Source: DSOI01 sp041394885
GTDB lineage: Bacteria > Acidobacteriota > Terriglobia > Bryobacterales > Bryobacteraceae
Length of the DNA: 64,000 nt
Direction of reading: 5' to 3'
Assembly (NCBI GenBank): GCA_041394885.1
Contig: JAWKHI010000017.1
Location: 61,804 to 125,803, forward strand
Shown here: positions 53,582-63,100 of the stretch, one piece after another
How positions within the stretch are numbered: the stretch's first letter is position 1
Layout: each line of letters starts with the position of its first letter
Notes under the pieces: model-generated
Told to the model about the DNA's origin: nothing
Seen by the model: the letters and a program-made list of their open reading frames with translations, nothing else
Database searches by the model: none
Program-made: the position numbers and the translations under genes

Positions 53582-54969
53582 CCCGGCGCGAGTGGATCGC
53601 CGCCAGCGCCGCGGCATCCATGGCCGCATGCGGCGCCAGGGAGAAAAAGCGTCCCCCCAACATCGTCCTGATCATGGCCGATGACCTCGGCTACCATCAT
53701 CTCGGCTGCTACGGACAGGAGAAAATTCGCACCCCGCATCTCGACCGTATGGCCCAGGAAGGTCTCCTGTTCACCGACGCTTATGCCGGATGCACCGTGT
53801 GCGCACCGTCACGAAGCGCCCTCATGACCGGTCTGCACACCGGACACACACCCGTGCGCGGCAACGAGGGCGGGCTCCCGCTTCCGGCCGCTTCGGTCAC
53901 CATGGCCGAGGTGCTGCGCGATGCCGGATACGCCACCGGCATCTTCGGCAAATGGGGACTCGGCGAGATGGGCACCGAAGGCATCCCCACCCGCCAGGGC
54001 TTTGACGAAGCCCTCGGGCCGCTTCATCAGGTCCACGCCCAATACTATTACCCCGAGTATCTTTGGAAAAACGAGGCGCCGCTCGCCCTCGCCGGCAATC
54101 GCAACGGCGGCCAGAACCAGTACGCGCCGGACGTGATGGTGGATGGCGCGGTGGACTTCCTGCGCCGCCACAAGGATCGCCCGTTTTTTCTCTATCACCC
54201 CTCGATCATTCCGCACCACGAGTATCAGGCTCCCGCCGAGGCCATGGCCGAGTACACCGGCAAATTTCGCGAAGAGCCCTTTGTGCGCGAGGATCGCGGT
54301 TTCGCGGCCCAGCCACAGCCCGTCGCCGCCTTCGCCGCCATGGTCACCCGCCTCGACGCGCACGTCGGCCGCATTCTGGCCGAAGTGGACTCGCTCGGGC
54401 TCGCCCGCGACACGCTCGTCATCTTCACCAGCGATAACGGCGCAGCCGGCAGCTTCCAGCCGCTCGTGGATGCCTTTGACGGATCGGCTCCCCTCCGCGG
54501 CTTCAAGACGGACCTTTACGAAGGCGGCATCCGCGTGCCGATGATCGCCCGATGGCCCGGGAGCGTCGCCGCCGGCCGCTCCTCGCACGCCTGCGCGTTC
54601 TGGGACTACCTGCCGACCTTCGCCGCTTTGGCCGGCGCAAGCGCGCCAGCCTCGGCTGCCGATGGTCTTTCCTTCGTCCATGCGCTCGTTGGGCGCCCGC
54701 AGACCGAGCACGATTTTCTATATTGGGAGACCACCCGCCGGGGAAAGCTCGTCCAAGCCGTTCGCGCCGGAAATTGGAAGGCCGTGCGCCTGGAACCAGG
54801 CCGCCCGCTGGAACTCTATGACCTCGCCGCCGACATCGCGGAATCCAAGGATCTGGCGGGCTCGAATCCGGAGGTGGTCCAGCGCATCGAGACTTACCTC
54901 GCAACCTGCCGCGAGGATCCGCCGCAATTGGTGGAGCCGGGCTGGCGCAAGCCGGACTTGGGCGCCTAG
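53578..54969 (+). CDS. Tat-exported sulfatase (2)
   Basis: Type I sulfatase, 463 residues. The GTG start at 53578 has AAGGAG 7 nt upstream and overlaps the preceding stop by 4 nt. The N-terminus (TRREWIAASAAASMAACGA) is Tat-like, and the AAC could be a lipobox. Metal site IVLIMADDLGYHHLGCYG, formylglycine motif CAPSR with Cys75, GKWGLGEMG and IFTSDNGAAGS are present. Translational coupling to the GH43-like gene suggests both act on one sulfated glycan. Confidence 0.95.
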   Translation: MTRREWIAASAAASMAACGAREKKRPPNIVLIMADDLGYHHLGCYGQEKIRTPHLDRMAQEGLLFTDAYAGCTVCAPSRSALMTGLHTGHTPVRGNEGGLPLPAASVTMAEVLRDAGYATGIFGKWGLGEMGTEGIPTRQGFDEALGPLHQVHAQYYYPEYLWKNEAPLALAGNRNGGQNQYAPDVMVDGAVDFLRRHKDRPFFLYHPSIIPHHEYQAPAEAMAEYTGKFREEPFVREDRGFAAQPQPVAAFAAMVTRLDAHVGRILAEVDSLGLARDTLVIFTSDNGAAGSFQPLVDAFDGSAPLRGFKTDLYEGGIRVPMIARWPGSVAAGRSSHACAFWDYLPTFAALAGASAPASAADGLSFVHALVGRPQTEHDFLYWETTRRGKLVQAVRAGNWKAVRLEPGRPLELYDLAADIAESKDLAGSNPEVVQRIETYLATCREDPPQLVEPGWRKPDLGA

Positions 54970-54977
54970 AGCCGGAG

Positions 54978-55217
54978 TCACCGAATCACAGTCAGTATGT
55001 CTTCGACGGTTGTCTCCAACTGGTCGGCCGCATCCTTGACTAGCGCCGCCAGAGTTCCTGCGGGAATCGGCCTGGACAGGGGGATGGTGAGATGGCCTTC
55101 TTTCCCCCTGAAAATCGTCATGCGGACATGGCTGCCCGTCGGTCGTGTTTGTTTGTAACCCAATCGTTTCAGTGCTGCGACGAGGCTCGCACCATTCAGC
55201 TCCCGGGGGAGCTTTAC
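54978..55217 (-). CDS. hicA: HicA-like toxin, no canonical start codon
   Basis: HicA-type mRNA interferase fold of about 79 residues. The body reads KLPRELNGASLVAALKRLGY, then RPTGSHVRM with the catalytic-type GSH and IPLSRPIPAGTLAALVKDA. The conserved N-terminus extends back to 55214, where the expected initiator overlapping the hicB stop (GTAA) is GTA. No ATG, GTG or TTG exists in frame between an upstream stop and TTG 55163, which would remove about 18 conserved residues. It may use GTA, use TTG, or be losing function. Confidence 0.75.
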   Translation of the reverse strand, partial: VKLPRELNGASLVAALKRLGYKQTRPTGSHVRMTIFRGKEGHLTIPLSRPIPAGTLAALVKDAADQLETTVEDILTVIR

Positions 55218-55420
55218 GCGTGAATCACTTCTTCGCGAACGTAATGCAGCCGGATAATCTGAGGAGCTTCTCTGTCATCGAAATGACAGGCGACGGCATC
55301 TTTCACCATCGCGCGGAGTTCCTGCTCGGTGTCACCTACGGTGAAAATGGAATGGCCCAGAGCCCTTGCGGAAAACCCGCCGTCTGGCGAATCTTCCACC
55401 AGGAAAATGATTTCGTTCAT
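55214..55420 (-). CDS. hicB: HicB-like antitoxin
   Basis: A 68-residue protein of the small HicB/DUF1902 type starting MNEIIFLVEDSPDGGFSARALG, with EQELRAMVKDAVACHF in the middle, ending VREEVIHA. Small HicB proteins bind HicA and may lack a DNA-binding tail. ATG 55420 is chosen over an upstream frame start at 55474 that overlaps the HupE-like gene. Order is hicB-hicA with a 4-nt overlap. Confidence 0.75.
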   Translation of the reverse strand: MNEIIFLVEDSPDGGFSARALGHSIFTVGDTEQELRAMVKDAVACHFDDREAPQIIRLHYVREEVIHA

Positions 55421-55470
55421 CGCGTAGATCCCTTGCTCCATGCTACACAGGCCGATGAGCGGGCCGGACC

Positions 55471-56751
55471 TCATTTCGGCTTAGTCCACCAGCGTACGAT
55501 CGCCCCCACCACCAGCCCAGCCGCCACCCACCGCATCGCCGGCGCCAAGAAGGCGGCATCGAGATCCGGTGCGCGGAAGGTGTATTGCGAGAGCTGCTCC
55601 GCACGCTCCGTCATCCAGTGCCACGCCGAATGCGCGAGGAGCGCCGAAAGAATAATCGTCCCCAGCCGGGGCTCAACCGCATAGCGAAACAACGCCGCCA
55701 ACAACGGCACGAACACGGCCAGCGCCGTCAGTTGCCCCAACTCGACCCCCAAGTTGAACGACAACAGCGCCGTCAGTAGGTGCGACCCCGCGAATTGCAG
55801 CGTCTCTCGCAGTGCGAACGAAAATCCGAAGCCGTGCACCAGTCCGAATCCGAATGCATACACCCAACGCCGCCGCGACGAGGGAGCCACGATGTTCTCG
55901 ATCGCCATGAACACGATCGAAGCCGCGATGAGAGCTTCGATGAACGCCGGGAACCACAGCGCACCTGGCGCGTATCCGTATGCCGACGCAATCAGTGTGA
56001 TCGAGTGCGCCACCGTGAACGCGGTGACAATCCACGCCAGCGGCGCCAGGCGGCGAATCGGAATCACCAGGCACGCCAGGAAAAGCAGATGATCCGCGCC
56101 GTCGAGAATGTGGAAGAACCCCATTTCGACGAAGCGCCGCGCCGCCTGCGTCCAACCCGGATCGAGCGGCGCCAACCCCGGATCTCCTTCGAATTCGTAG
56201 GCGCGGACCGCTCCGCCCGGCGGGTAGTACAGTAGCACCGTCGTTACGCGGGCAGCCAGATGCGCCAGGCCAGGCCGTATCGCGAATGCCGAACGGTCTG
56301 ACCCGATCGCGTAGCGGTAGGCGGCGTCGAGAAACACCTGCGACGCCAGCACGTTCGATCCGTTTGTCAGCGGTGGATCGTCGAAGTGGCGGCGCGCCTG
56401 CTCGATCGATGCAAACGAGCGATCCGAGGGCAGGGAAATCCGCAACGCCTCCAGTTGCGGCTTCGCCAGCCGCGTTCCGTTCTCGCGCAGATCCACAAAG
56501 CTGGCGATCCATAACGACGCCGCGTCCGGCAGCAAAGGCGCGAGTTTCTCGAGGTCGAGGTAGCCCGGTCCCTGCACCGGAAAATCGACATCACGGATCG
56601 CCGCCAGCGGCACGCGCACCAGCATCTCGAGCCTCGATCCGGTCGGCTCGATCAGAATACGCACTGTCGCGCCGGCCGGGATATCGTGGGCCGCGCACGC
56701 CGCCGCGAAAGTCACGGCGAGGACAGCGGCGCGAATGGCGGATTGGTGCAC
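55471..56751 (-). CDS. HupE/UreJ-like membrane protein with N-terminal periplasmic domain
   Basis: A 426-residue protein. A signal peptide (IRAAVLAVTFAAACAA) and a periplasmic beta-rich domain of about 190 residues precede six to seven membrane helices. The HupE/UreJ signatures GFFHILDGADHLLFL, TAFTVAHSITLIA and FGFGLVHGFGFSFAL carry histidine/aspartate residues suited to metal (nickel or other) handling. Start GTG 56751. No hydrogenase or urease genes are nearby, so transport of nickel is not assured. Confidence 0.85.
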   Translation of the reverse strand: MHQSAIRAAVLAVTFAAACAAHDIPAGATVRILIEPTGSRLEMLVRVPLAAIRDVDFPVQGPGYLDLEKLAPLLPDAASLWIASFVDLRENGTRLAKPQLEALRISLPSDRSFASIEQARRHFDDPPLTNGSNVLASQVFLDAAYRYAIGSDRSAFAIRPGLAHLAARVTTVLLYYPPGGAVRAYEFEGDPGLAPLDPGWTQAARRFVEMGFFHILDGADHLLFLACLVIPIRRLAPLAWIVTAFTVAHSITLIASAYGYAPGALWFPAFIEALIAASIVFMAIENIVAPSSRRRWVYAFGFGLVHGFGFSFALRETLQFAGSHLLTALLSFNLGVELGQLTALAVFVPLLAALFRYAVEPRLGTIILSALLAHSAWHWMTERAEQLSQYTFRAPDLDAAFLAPAMRWVAAGLVVGAIVRWWTKPK

Positions 56752-56819
56752 GGCGGAACGAATCGTGTATGATACCGTACGTTCAATTCGACGGGACGAC
56801 CAGTTCCACGGGAGACAGG

Positions 56820-58064
56820 ATGAAACGTATTTCGGCCGGTTGGATCGGGTGGGGCGCGGCGATCGCCGCTTTGGTGGCAGGGTCGCTTTGGATGGACCGC
56901 AAAGCGCGCGTGGAGGCCGCCGGTGAGATGGCGCCCCGATTCGAAGTGGACCCCATGTGGCCCAAGCCGCTCCCCAACCACTGGGTGATGGGCGCCGTCA
57001 TCGGCGCCGCCGTGGACTCTCGCGATCACGTCTGGGTCATCCACCGCGAGGGTTCCCTCGAAGACAAGGAAAAATACGCCACCTGGACTCCGAAGGCGTC
57101 CCAGTGCTGCGTGCCCGCGCCCCCCGTGCTCGAATTCAACCAAGCCGGTGACCTGGTCGGCCACTGGGGCGGCGAAGGCCAAGGCTACGACTGGCCGTCG
57201 TCCAACCACGGTATCGACGTCGATCACAAAGGCAACGTCTGGATCGGCGGCAACGGCCGGACGCTCACCAAGGCGCGCCTTGCCCACGACGAGAGCAAGA
57301 TGGCCGCCCCCGGCTCGGTGCACGACAGCATGGTGCTCAAGTTCTCCCAGTCCGGCAAGTTTCTCATGCAGATCGGCAAGCCCAACCAGAGCCAGGGCAG
57401 CAACGATCTCGCCAACCTGCGGCTACCCGCCAAGACTCTCGTCGATCCCAAGACGAACGAGCTCTACGTCGCCGATGGCTATGGCAACCGGCGCGTGATC
57501 GTGTTCGACGCCGACACCGGCAAATACAAACGGCACTGGGGGGCCTATGGCAACAAGCCCGACGATACCCAGTTGCCACCCTACAATCCCGCCGATCCGC
57601 CTTCCAAGCAGTTCCGCACACCTGTTCACGCCGTCGCCCTCGCCAACGACGGGCTCCTCTATGTGTGTGACCGCACCAATGACCGCATTCAGGTCTTCAA
57701 AACCGATGGCACTTTTGTCAAGGAAGCCTGGGTGGAAAAGGATACCCTCGGCGACGGCTCCACCTTCGACGTCGCCTTGTCTCGCGATCCCGGGCAGAAG
57801 TACCTCTACGTGGCCGACGGTTCCAACATGAAGGTCCATGTGCTCGATCGCGACAGCCTGAAAATCCTCACCACTTTCGGCGATGGCGGCCGCCAGCCCG
57901 GCCAGTTCTACGCCGTCCACAGCATCGCCACGGACTCCAAGGGCAACATCTACACCACCGAGACCTATCGCGGGCAGCGCCTCCAGAAGTTCACCTTCCG
58001 CGGTTTGGCGCCCGTCAAACAAAAGGATCAGGGCGTGGTTTGGCCGGCCCGGTCAAGCCGGTAA
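56820..58064 (+). CDS. Secreted NHL-repeat beta-propeller protein
   Basis: A 414-residue protein with an N-terminal signal-anchor (GWIGWGAAIAALVAGSLWM). NHL/SMP-30-like blades are seen in GIDVDHKGNVWIGGN, DPKTNELYVADGYGNRRVIVFD, ALANDGLLYVCDRTNDRIQVF and IATDSKGNIYTTETYRGQRLQKF. ATG 56820 follows GGAGACAGG. A CC pair (ASQCCVPAPP) sits near the N-terminus. Such proteins resemble peptidyl-alpha-hydroxyglycine lyase propellers but enzymatic function cannot be stated. Confidence 0.85.
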   Translation: MKRISAGWIGWGAAIAALVAGSLWMDRKARVEAAGEMAPRFEVDPMWPKPLPNHWVMGAVIGAAVDSRDHVWVIHREGSLEDKEKYATWTPKASQCCVPAPPVLEFNQAGDLVGHWGGEGQGYDWPSSNHGIDVDHKGNVWIGGNGRTLTKARLAHDESKMAAPGSVHDSMVLKFSQSGKFLMQIGKPNQSQGSNDLANLRLPAKTLVDPKTNELYVADGYGNRRVIVFDADTGKYKRHWGAYGNKPDDTQLPPYNPADPPSKQFRTPVHAVALANDGLLYVCDRTNDRIQVFKTDGTFVKEAWVEKDTLGDGSTFDVALSRDPGQKYLYVADGSNMKVHVLDRDSLKILTTFGDGGRQPGQFYAVHSIATDSKGNIYTTETYRGQRLQKFTFRGLAPVKQKDQGVVWPARSSR

Positions 58065-58107
58065 CCCACTGCCTCCAAACCGGTTTCGTTTATGCGTGCC
58101 GTTTCGC

Positions 58108-58113
58108 TATACT
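58108..58113 (+). promoter_or_regulatory. -10 element TATACT of ppiD-like gene
   Basis: Extended -10 (GCTATACT) 39 nt before ATG 58153; the leader holds CAGGAG. A -35-like TTCGTT lies about 17 nt upstream. Confidence 0.45.
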
Positions 58114-58152
58114 GAAAGATGGCTGTAAGCCACTCCAGGAGTTTCCACCCCC

Positions 58153-60099
58153 ATGTTTGATTTGTTCCGATCGCGCACCAATTCCGTGCGTTACCTGCTG
58201 ATGGCACTGTTGAGCCTGGTCGCGCTTTCCATGGTGATCACCCTCATCCCCGGTTTCGGATCCCCTGGTATGGAAAGCACCGATCAGGTTTTGGCTGAAG
58301 TCGCTGGTGAGCCCGTCACCGCGCGGATGGTCTCGCAGGTCGTCCAACAGCAGATGCGCAACCAGCAGATGTCCATGCAGGCCATGGAGATGATGCTGCC
58401 GCAGGTTGTGAACAAGATCGTCGGCGAAATGGCCACCGCCTACCAGGCCAAACAGATGGGCTTTTCCGTCTCCAACGACGAAGTCGTCTCCGAAATCAAG
58501 ACGCTCATGCCGCAGTTGTTTCAGGGCGGCGAATTTGTCGGCAAGGAAGCCTACCAGGCCTACCTTTCGCAGATGAACCTCTCCATCGGCGAGTTCGAAG
58601 GCAAGGTCCGCCAGCAGGTGCTCCTCGATAAGTTGCAGCGGCTCGCCTTCGACGGCATCATCGTCGCGCCGGCCGAAGTCGAATCGGAATACCAGAAGCG
58701 AAATGAGAAATCGCGGCTGGAAGTGATCAAGGTGGACGCAGCTGAACTCCGCGGCCAGTTCAAACCCACGCGGGAAGAGATGCTGGATCATCTTCGCAAA
58801 AATCAGGCCGGCTATCAGGTGCCGCCCACACGTACCGTCGGCCTTCTGATTGCCGACGCCGACAAGATGGGCGAATCGCTCAAAATCACCGACGCCGAAT
58901 TGAAGGCCGCCTACGACGGCCAGATCTCCCGCTTCCGCGTCGATGAGCGCGTCAACGTTCGCCACATTCTCATCAAAGCCGAAGGCACGGCGTCCAAGGA
59001 AGAGAAAGCTAAGGCCAAGGCCAAGGCCGAGGATCTGCTCAAGCAGCTTCGCGCCGGAGCCAACTTCGCGGACCTGGCCAAGAAGAATTCCGAGGATCCC
59101 GGCTCCGCCCAAAAAGGAGGCGACCTCGATTGGATCACCCGCGGACAGACCGTGAAGCCGTTCGAGGACGCGGCCTTCTCCCTAAAACCGAACGAACTCA
59201 GCGGCGTTGTCGAGAGCTTGTTCGGCTATCACATCATCCAGCCCCTGAAAAAAGAAGCCTCGCACACCAAGCCGTTTGACGAAGTCCGCGGCGAGTTGCT
59301 CAGCGAGATGCGCAAGCGTCAACTGTTCGACAAGATGCCCGCCATCGTCGATCAGGCCCGCGCCGAACTCGTCAAAGCGCCGGACCAGGCCGCGCAAATT
59401 GCCGCGAAGTTCAACTTGACCTACGTCCGCGGCGAGAAGCTCAAACCCTCGGACGCCTTCCCTGTGATTGGCGATAACCGCCAACTCGCCATGCAGGTGA
59501 TGCCCCTGCAAAAAGGCGGCGTCTCGGAACCGGTCCAGACCTCCGACAACAAGCTCGCTATCGCCGTGGTCGAGGAAGTGTTTCCGGAGCGCCCGGCGCA
59601 GCTCGCCGACGTCGAAGACCTCGTCCGTGCCGCCATCGTCGAGGAAAAAGCCCGCGAATTGGCCGATTCCCGCATCAAATCCATTGAGGCCAAGCTGAAA
59701 TCGTCCCCCGATGATTTGCGCGCCGCGGCCGCCGCGGCCGGCGTCAAGATCGTCGACACCGGATTGTTTGCCCGCGGTGGGCAGATGAAAGACGTGGGGC
59801 CGCAGGCCTACTTCGGCGAGCAGGCGTTTGTAAATCCCACCGGCAAGGTCGTCGGTCCCTATACCATCGGATCGGCCCGCTATTTCTTCCGCATCGTCGA
59901 AAAAGAAAAGGGGTCCACGTCGGGCCTCGAGACCGAGCGCACCAATATCGTGAACTCGATCAAGGATCGAAAACTGTCTGAGCGCCGCGATCTGTTCGAG
60001 GAAGGGCTCCTCGAAAAGCTCAAGGCGTCCGGCAAGGTGAAGATCAACGACGACGCCGTCAAGCGGATGGCCTCCACCTATCGCACAACCGGCGCCTGA
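58153..60099 (+). CDS. ppiD: PpiD/SurA-like periplasmic chaperone and peptidyl-prolyl isomerase
   Basis: A 648-residue envelope protein anchored by an N-terminal helix (YLLMALLSLVALSMVITLI). A SurA_N-like chaperone region follows (about 45-200; VAGEPVTARMVSQVV, IVAPAEVESEYQKR). One parvulin PPIC domain spans about residues 272-365 (VRHILIKAEG, SEDPGSAQKGGDLDWI, LFGYHIIQPL). A long helical C-terminal part ends MASTYRTTGA. This is the PpiD layout for outer-membrane protein folding. Gene symbol by architecture rather than by synteny. Confidence 0.9.
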   Translation: MFDLFRSRTNSVRYLLMALLSLVALSMVITLIPGFGSPGMESTDQVLAEVAGEPVTARMVSQVVQQQMRNQQMSMQAMEMMLPQVVNKIVGEMATAYQAKQMGFSVSNDEVVSEIKTLMPQLFQGGEFVGKEAYQAYLSQMNLSIGEFEGKVRQQVLLDKLQRLAFDGIIVAPAEVESEYQKRNEKSRLEVIKVDAAELRGQFKPTREEMLDHLRKNQAGYQVPPTRTVGLLIADADKMGESLKITDAELKAAYDGQISRFRVDERVNVRHILIKAEGTASKEEKAKAKAKAEDLLKQLRAGANFADLAKKNSEDPGSAQKGGDLDWITRGQTVKPFEDAAFSLKPNELSGVVESLFGYHIIQPLKKEASHTKPFDEVRGELLSEMRKRQLFDKMPAIVDQARAELVKAPDQAAQIAAKFNLTYVRGEKLKPSDAFPVIGDNRQLAMQVMPLQKGGVSEPVQTSDNKLAIAVVEEVFPERPAQLADVEDLVRAAIVEEKARELADSRIKSIEAKLKSSPDDLRAAAAAAGVKIVDTGLFARGGQMKDVGPQAYFGEQAFVNPTGKVVGPYTIGSARYFFRIVEKEKGSTSGLETERTNIVNSIKDRKLSERRDLFEEGLLEKLKASGKVKINDDAVKRMASTYRTTGA

Positions 60100-60116
60100 T
60101 CGGCCGCCGGATCCCT

Positions 60117-60150
60117 ACCGGAATCCGTCCGCCAAAACCCGGATTCCGGT
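60117..60150 (+). terminator. 11-bp inverted repeat after ppiD-like gene
   Basis: ACCGGAATCCG (60117-60127) and CGGATTCCGGT (60140-60150) are perfectly complementary with a 12-nt loop. No U-run. It lies 18 nt after the stop and likely stabilises or ends the transcript. Confidence 0.6.
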
Positions 60151-60172
60151 CGCGCCGCCGCCATCGAGAGTC

Positions 60173-60178
60173 TAAGAT
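60173..60178 (+). promoter_or_regulatory. -10-like TAAGAT, 6 nt before start codon
   Basis: TAAGAT ends 6 nt before ATG 60185. The intervening AGGGAG touches the ATG, too close to act as a Shine-Dalgarno. Confidence 0.4.
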
Positions 60179-60184
60179 AGGGAG

Positions 60185-63100
60185 ATGCTTTTTAACCTCC
60201 GGCGCGCCTTCGGCGGCTTGGTCCTCCTATGTTCGGCCGCTTCCGCGCAGATCGTATGCAGCACTACTCTCGGCTCCACCGGTCAGCCCAGTCCACTTCG
60301 CGGACGCGCCCAAAGTGACCTCGTAGCGGACTTCTTCCTCTCCTGCGAAGGCTCCGCTCCCTCTAACGGCATCATCGGCTCCGTGACCGTCACCCTCAAC
60401 ACCCCCATCACCAGCCGTATCACCTCCACGTTCAACAACGCCAGCGAAGCCCTGCTGCTCATCAACGAACCGAGCCCGCAGGACCAACTCGGCCAACCCA
60501 TCGGCGCCAACATTCCCGGCGCCAACGTGCTCCAGGGCGTCCAGACATCGGGCAATTCCGTCCAGTTCTCCGGCGTTCCCCTGATGCCCGACAACGTCAC
60601 GGGTTTCCAACGCCAGATCTTCCGGATCGTCAATCTCCGCGCCAACGCATCCCTGCTCGGCAACGGCGCCTCCATCACCGCCACCGTATCCATCAACGCG
60701 CCGGTCCCGATCGTTCTGAACAACGCGCAACAGATCGTAGGCACCGTCGGAGCGGGCCTTGACTTCTCCCTCCGCGCCGCTAATGACCTTGCCGGCTACT
60801 CCGCCTCGATCGACGCTTGCCTCGGCAACAACACCACCCTCACACCGCAGACAGAGCGCGATTTCATCGTGAAATTCACGGAATCGTTCGCCAACGATTT
60901 TCGCGAGCGCAACATCGCTTCTTCGCTCGCCAATCCAACCGTCGTCGCGGACCAGAACAACCTCGGGTCCATTCTCGGCTCCGGCACCGAAAGCGGCTTC
61001 GTCAACCGGTCGTTCCCATCGGTATCCGGCATGAATCAGGCCGGTCAGGCCACCGCCGGCACGCGCCTCGTCGCCCGCTTCACCGGCATTCCTTCCACCG
61101 CCCAACTTTGGGTCACCGTTCAGCCTGTGCTCCAGGGCACCTCCGGAACCGGAATCACCGCCGCGCTCACCGCCACCAGTGACGCGTCCGGCGACGGCGC
61201 CTTCAACCGCGTGAATCCCTCCCTCGGACCCTACGTCCGCCTCGATGTGTCCGGCGGCGTGGCCCAGGCCGTCTGGGAAGTGTTCGACGCCAATCAGGTC
61301 GCCCTCGAAAGTCTCGCCTTCGGCGTAGTCCTCTCCATTCCCGCCGCTTCCACCGTCAACGGCTCGGTCGCCGTCAATGCCGCGTACGGACCCGCCGGCG
61401 CCACCCTCACCTCCGCCACCGCCGCCCGGCCCTACTTCGCCCCCGAGACCACCGCCGGGCGAGTGGCCGCCGAAGTCCGCGCCTGCGTTCCGCAGTTGAC
61501 CATCACCTCCGGCTGCCCCCTCACACCGGGTTCGGTGGGCATCGGCTATTCCCAGACTCTCACCGCCGCCGGAGGCACTCTCCCCTATTCCTGGTCCCTG
61601 TTGTCCGGTAGCCTGCCCCCTGGCTTGCAGCTCGCGGGTAACGGGGTTGTTGCCGGCACTCCGACCCAGGCCGGTACATCCAATTTCGCCCTCCGCCTCG
61701 CGGATGCCGCCGGCGCCGTCGTTGCCCGCGAGTGCTCCATCGATATCCGCGCCACGCTCTCCATCACCACCTCTTGCCCCCTGCCCGACGCCAGCCAGGG
61801 CCAACCCTATTCCGCCGCGCTCACCGCCGATGGTGGCACACCGCCCTTTACCTGGCAGATCGCCCGCGGCGCACTTCCCGGCGGTATCGCCCTCTCCCCC
61901 GGCGGACAAATCGCCGGCGCTCCTTCCTCCGCCGGATCCGCATCCTTCGCCCTGCGCGTTACGGATTCCCGCGCCCTTTCCGCCGAAAAGGAATGCGCCC
62001 TGCGCGTCCTTGCGCCCTTCCGCCTCTCGCCTTCCTCCATGCTTTTTCGCGCTCCCTCCGGTGGCGAACCGGTCGCTCCCCAAATCGTTCATCTCGTCGC
62101 CGAACCCTCCGGCCAATCGTGGGACGTCCGCGTTTCCACCTTCGGCGGCGGTGAATGGCTCCGCGCTACGCCTGCCAATGGACGTGTCCCCGGCGTAATC
62201 GAAGTCACCGCCGATACTACTGGCGTCGCCCCGGGCAGCTACGAAGGATCGGTCACCGTGCTCACCCGTGGATCCATTCAACAGTCGTTTGGCGTTGGCG
62301 TGCGGCTCGAAGTCACCGCCGCCCGGCCTCCCAAGCTCACCGCCGAGCCCGCCGGCGTTCTCGTTGCTGTCCCCGCCGCCACCTCCCGCGCGGACCGGAT
62401 CGTCACCATTGCCAACCGCGGCTCCGGATCCCTTCCCATCGCCGCCACTCTCACCGTCTCGAGCGGCCAGGGCTGGATCGACGCCCCGTCCCTTTCGGGG
62501 AGCCTCGGCCCCGGAGGCTCCATGCAGTTGCCGCTCCGCATCGCTCCCGGCGCGCTCGAACCCGGCGTATATCGTGCGAACCTGCGCATCCGGAATCAGA
62601 ACCCGAACTCCGAGGAGGCCGTCGACGTACCGGTGACGCTCGCCGTCAGCGCTTCACGCGAAGCGATCCTCGTCGAGCCCAGCAACATCGGCTTCGATGC
62701 TGTGGCCGGATTGGCCGCCCCGGATCCCGTCCGCGTCTCCATCGGCGCCCCAGGCGAGAGCAGTGCCGGGTGGGAGGCCCGCGTCGAACCCTCCGCTTCC
62801 GATCAACTGGTGCAGGCGCGGAACTGGCTCTCCCTTGACACTCCATCCGGCCGCGCCTCCTCCGGATCGCCGTCCCAACTCGAACTCCGTGTCAACCCGC
62901 AAGGTCTTGCTCCAGGGCGATACCGGGGCGAGGTGACCGTCGTATCCACCAGCGGAGTGAATTCGCCCCGCACCATTCTCGTCTCTCTGAACGTGCGCGC
63001 GCCCGGGTCGCTCGCCGCCCCTTCCATCGAACCTTCCGCGCTGGTGGTTGGCGCACGCTCCGACGGCGCCGTGCCCAGAGGGGCCATCACCATCCGCAAT

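Noticed and set aside
60227..62281. A 684-codon minus-strand open frame opposite the giant protein gene
   Set aside because: Its product is glycine-rich and of low complexity, with no domain; the plus strand encodes clear signal peptide, He_PIG and BACON modules. It is a by-product of GC-rich codon use.
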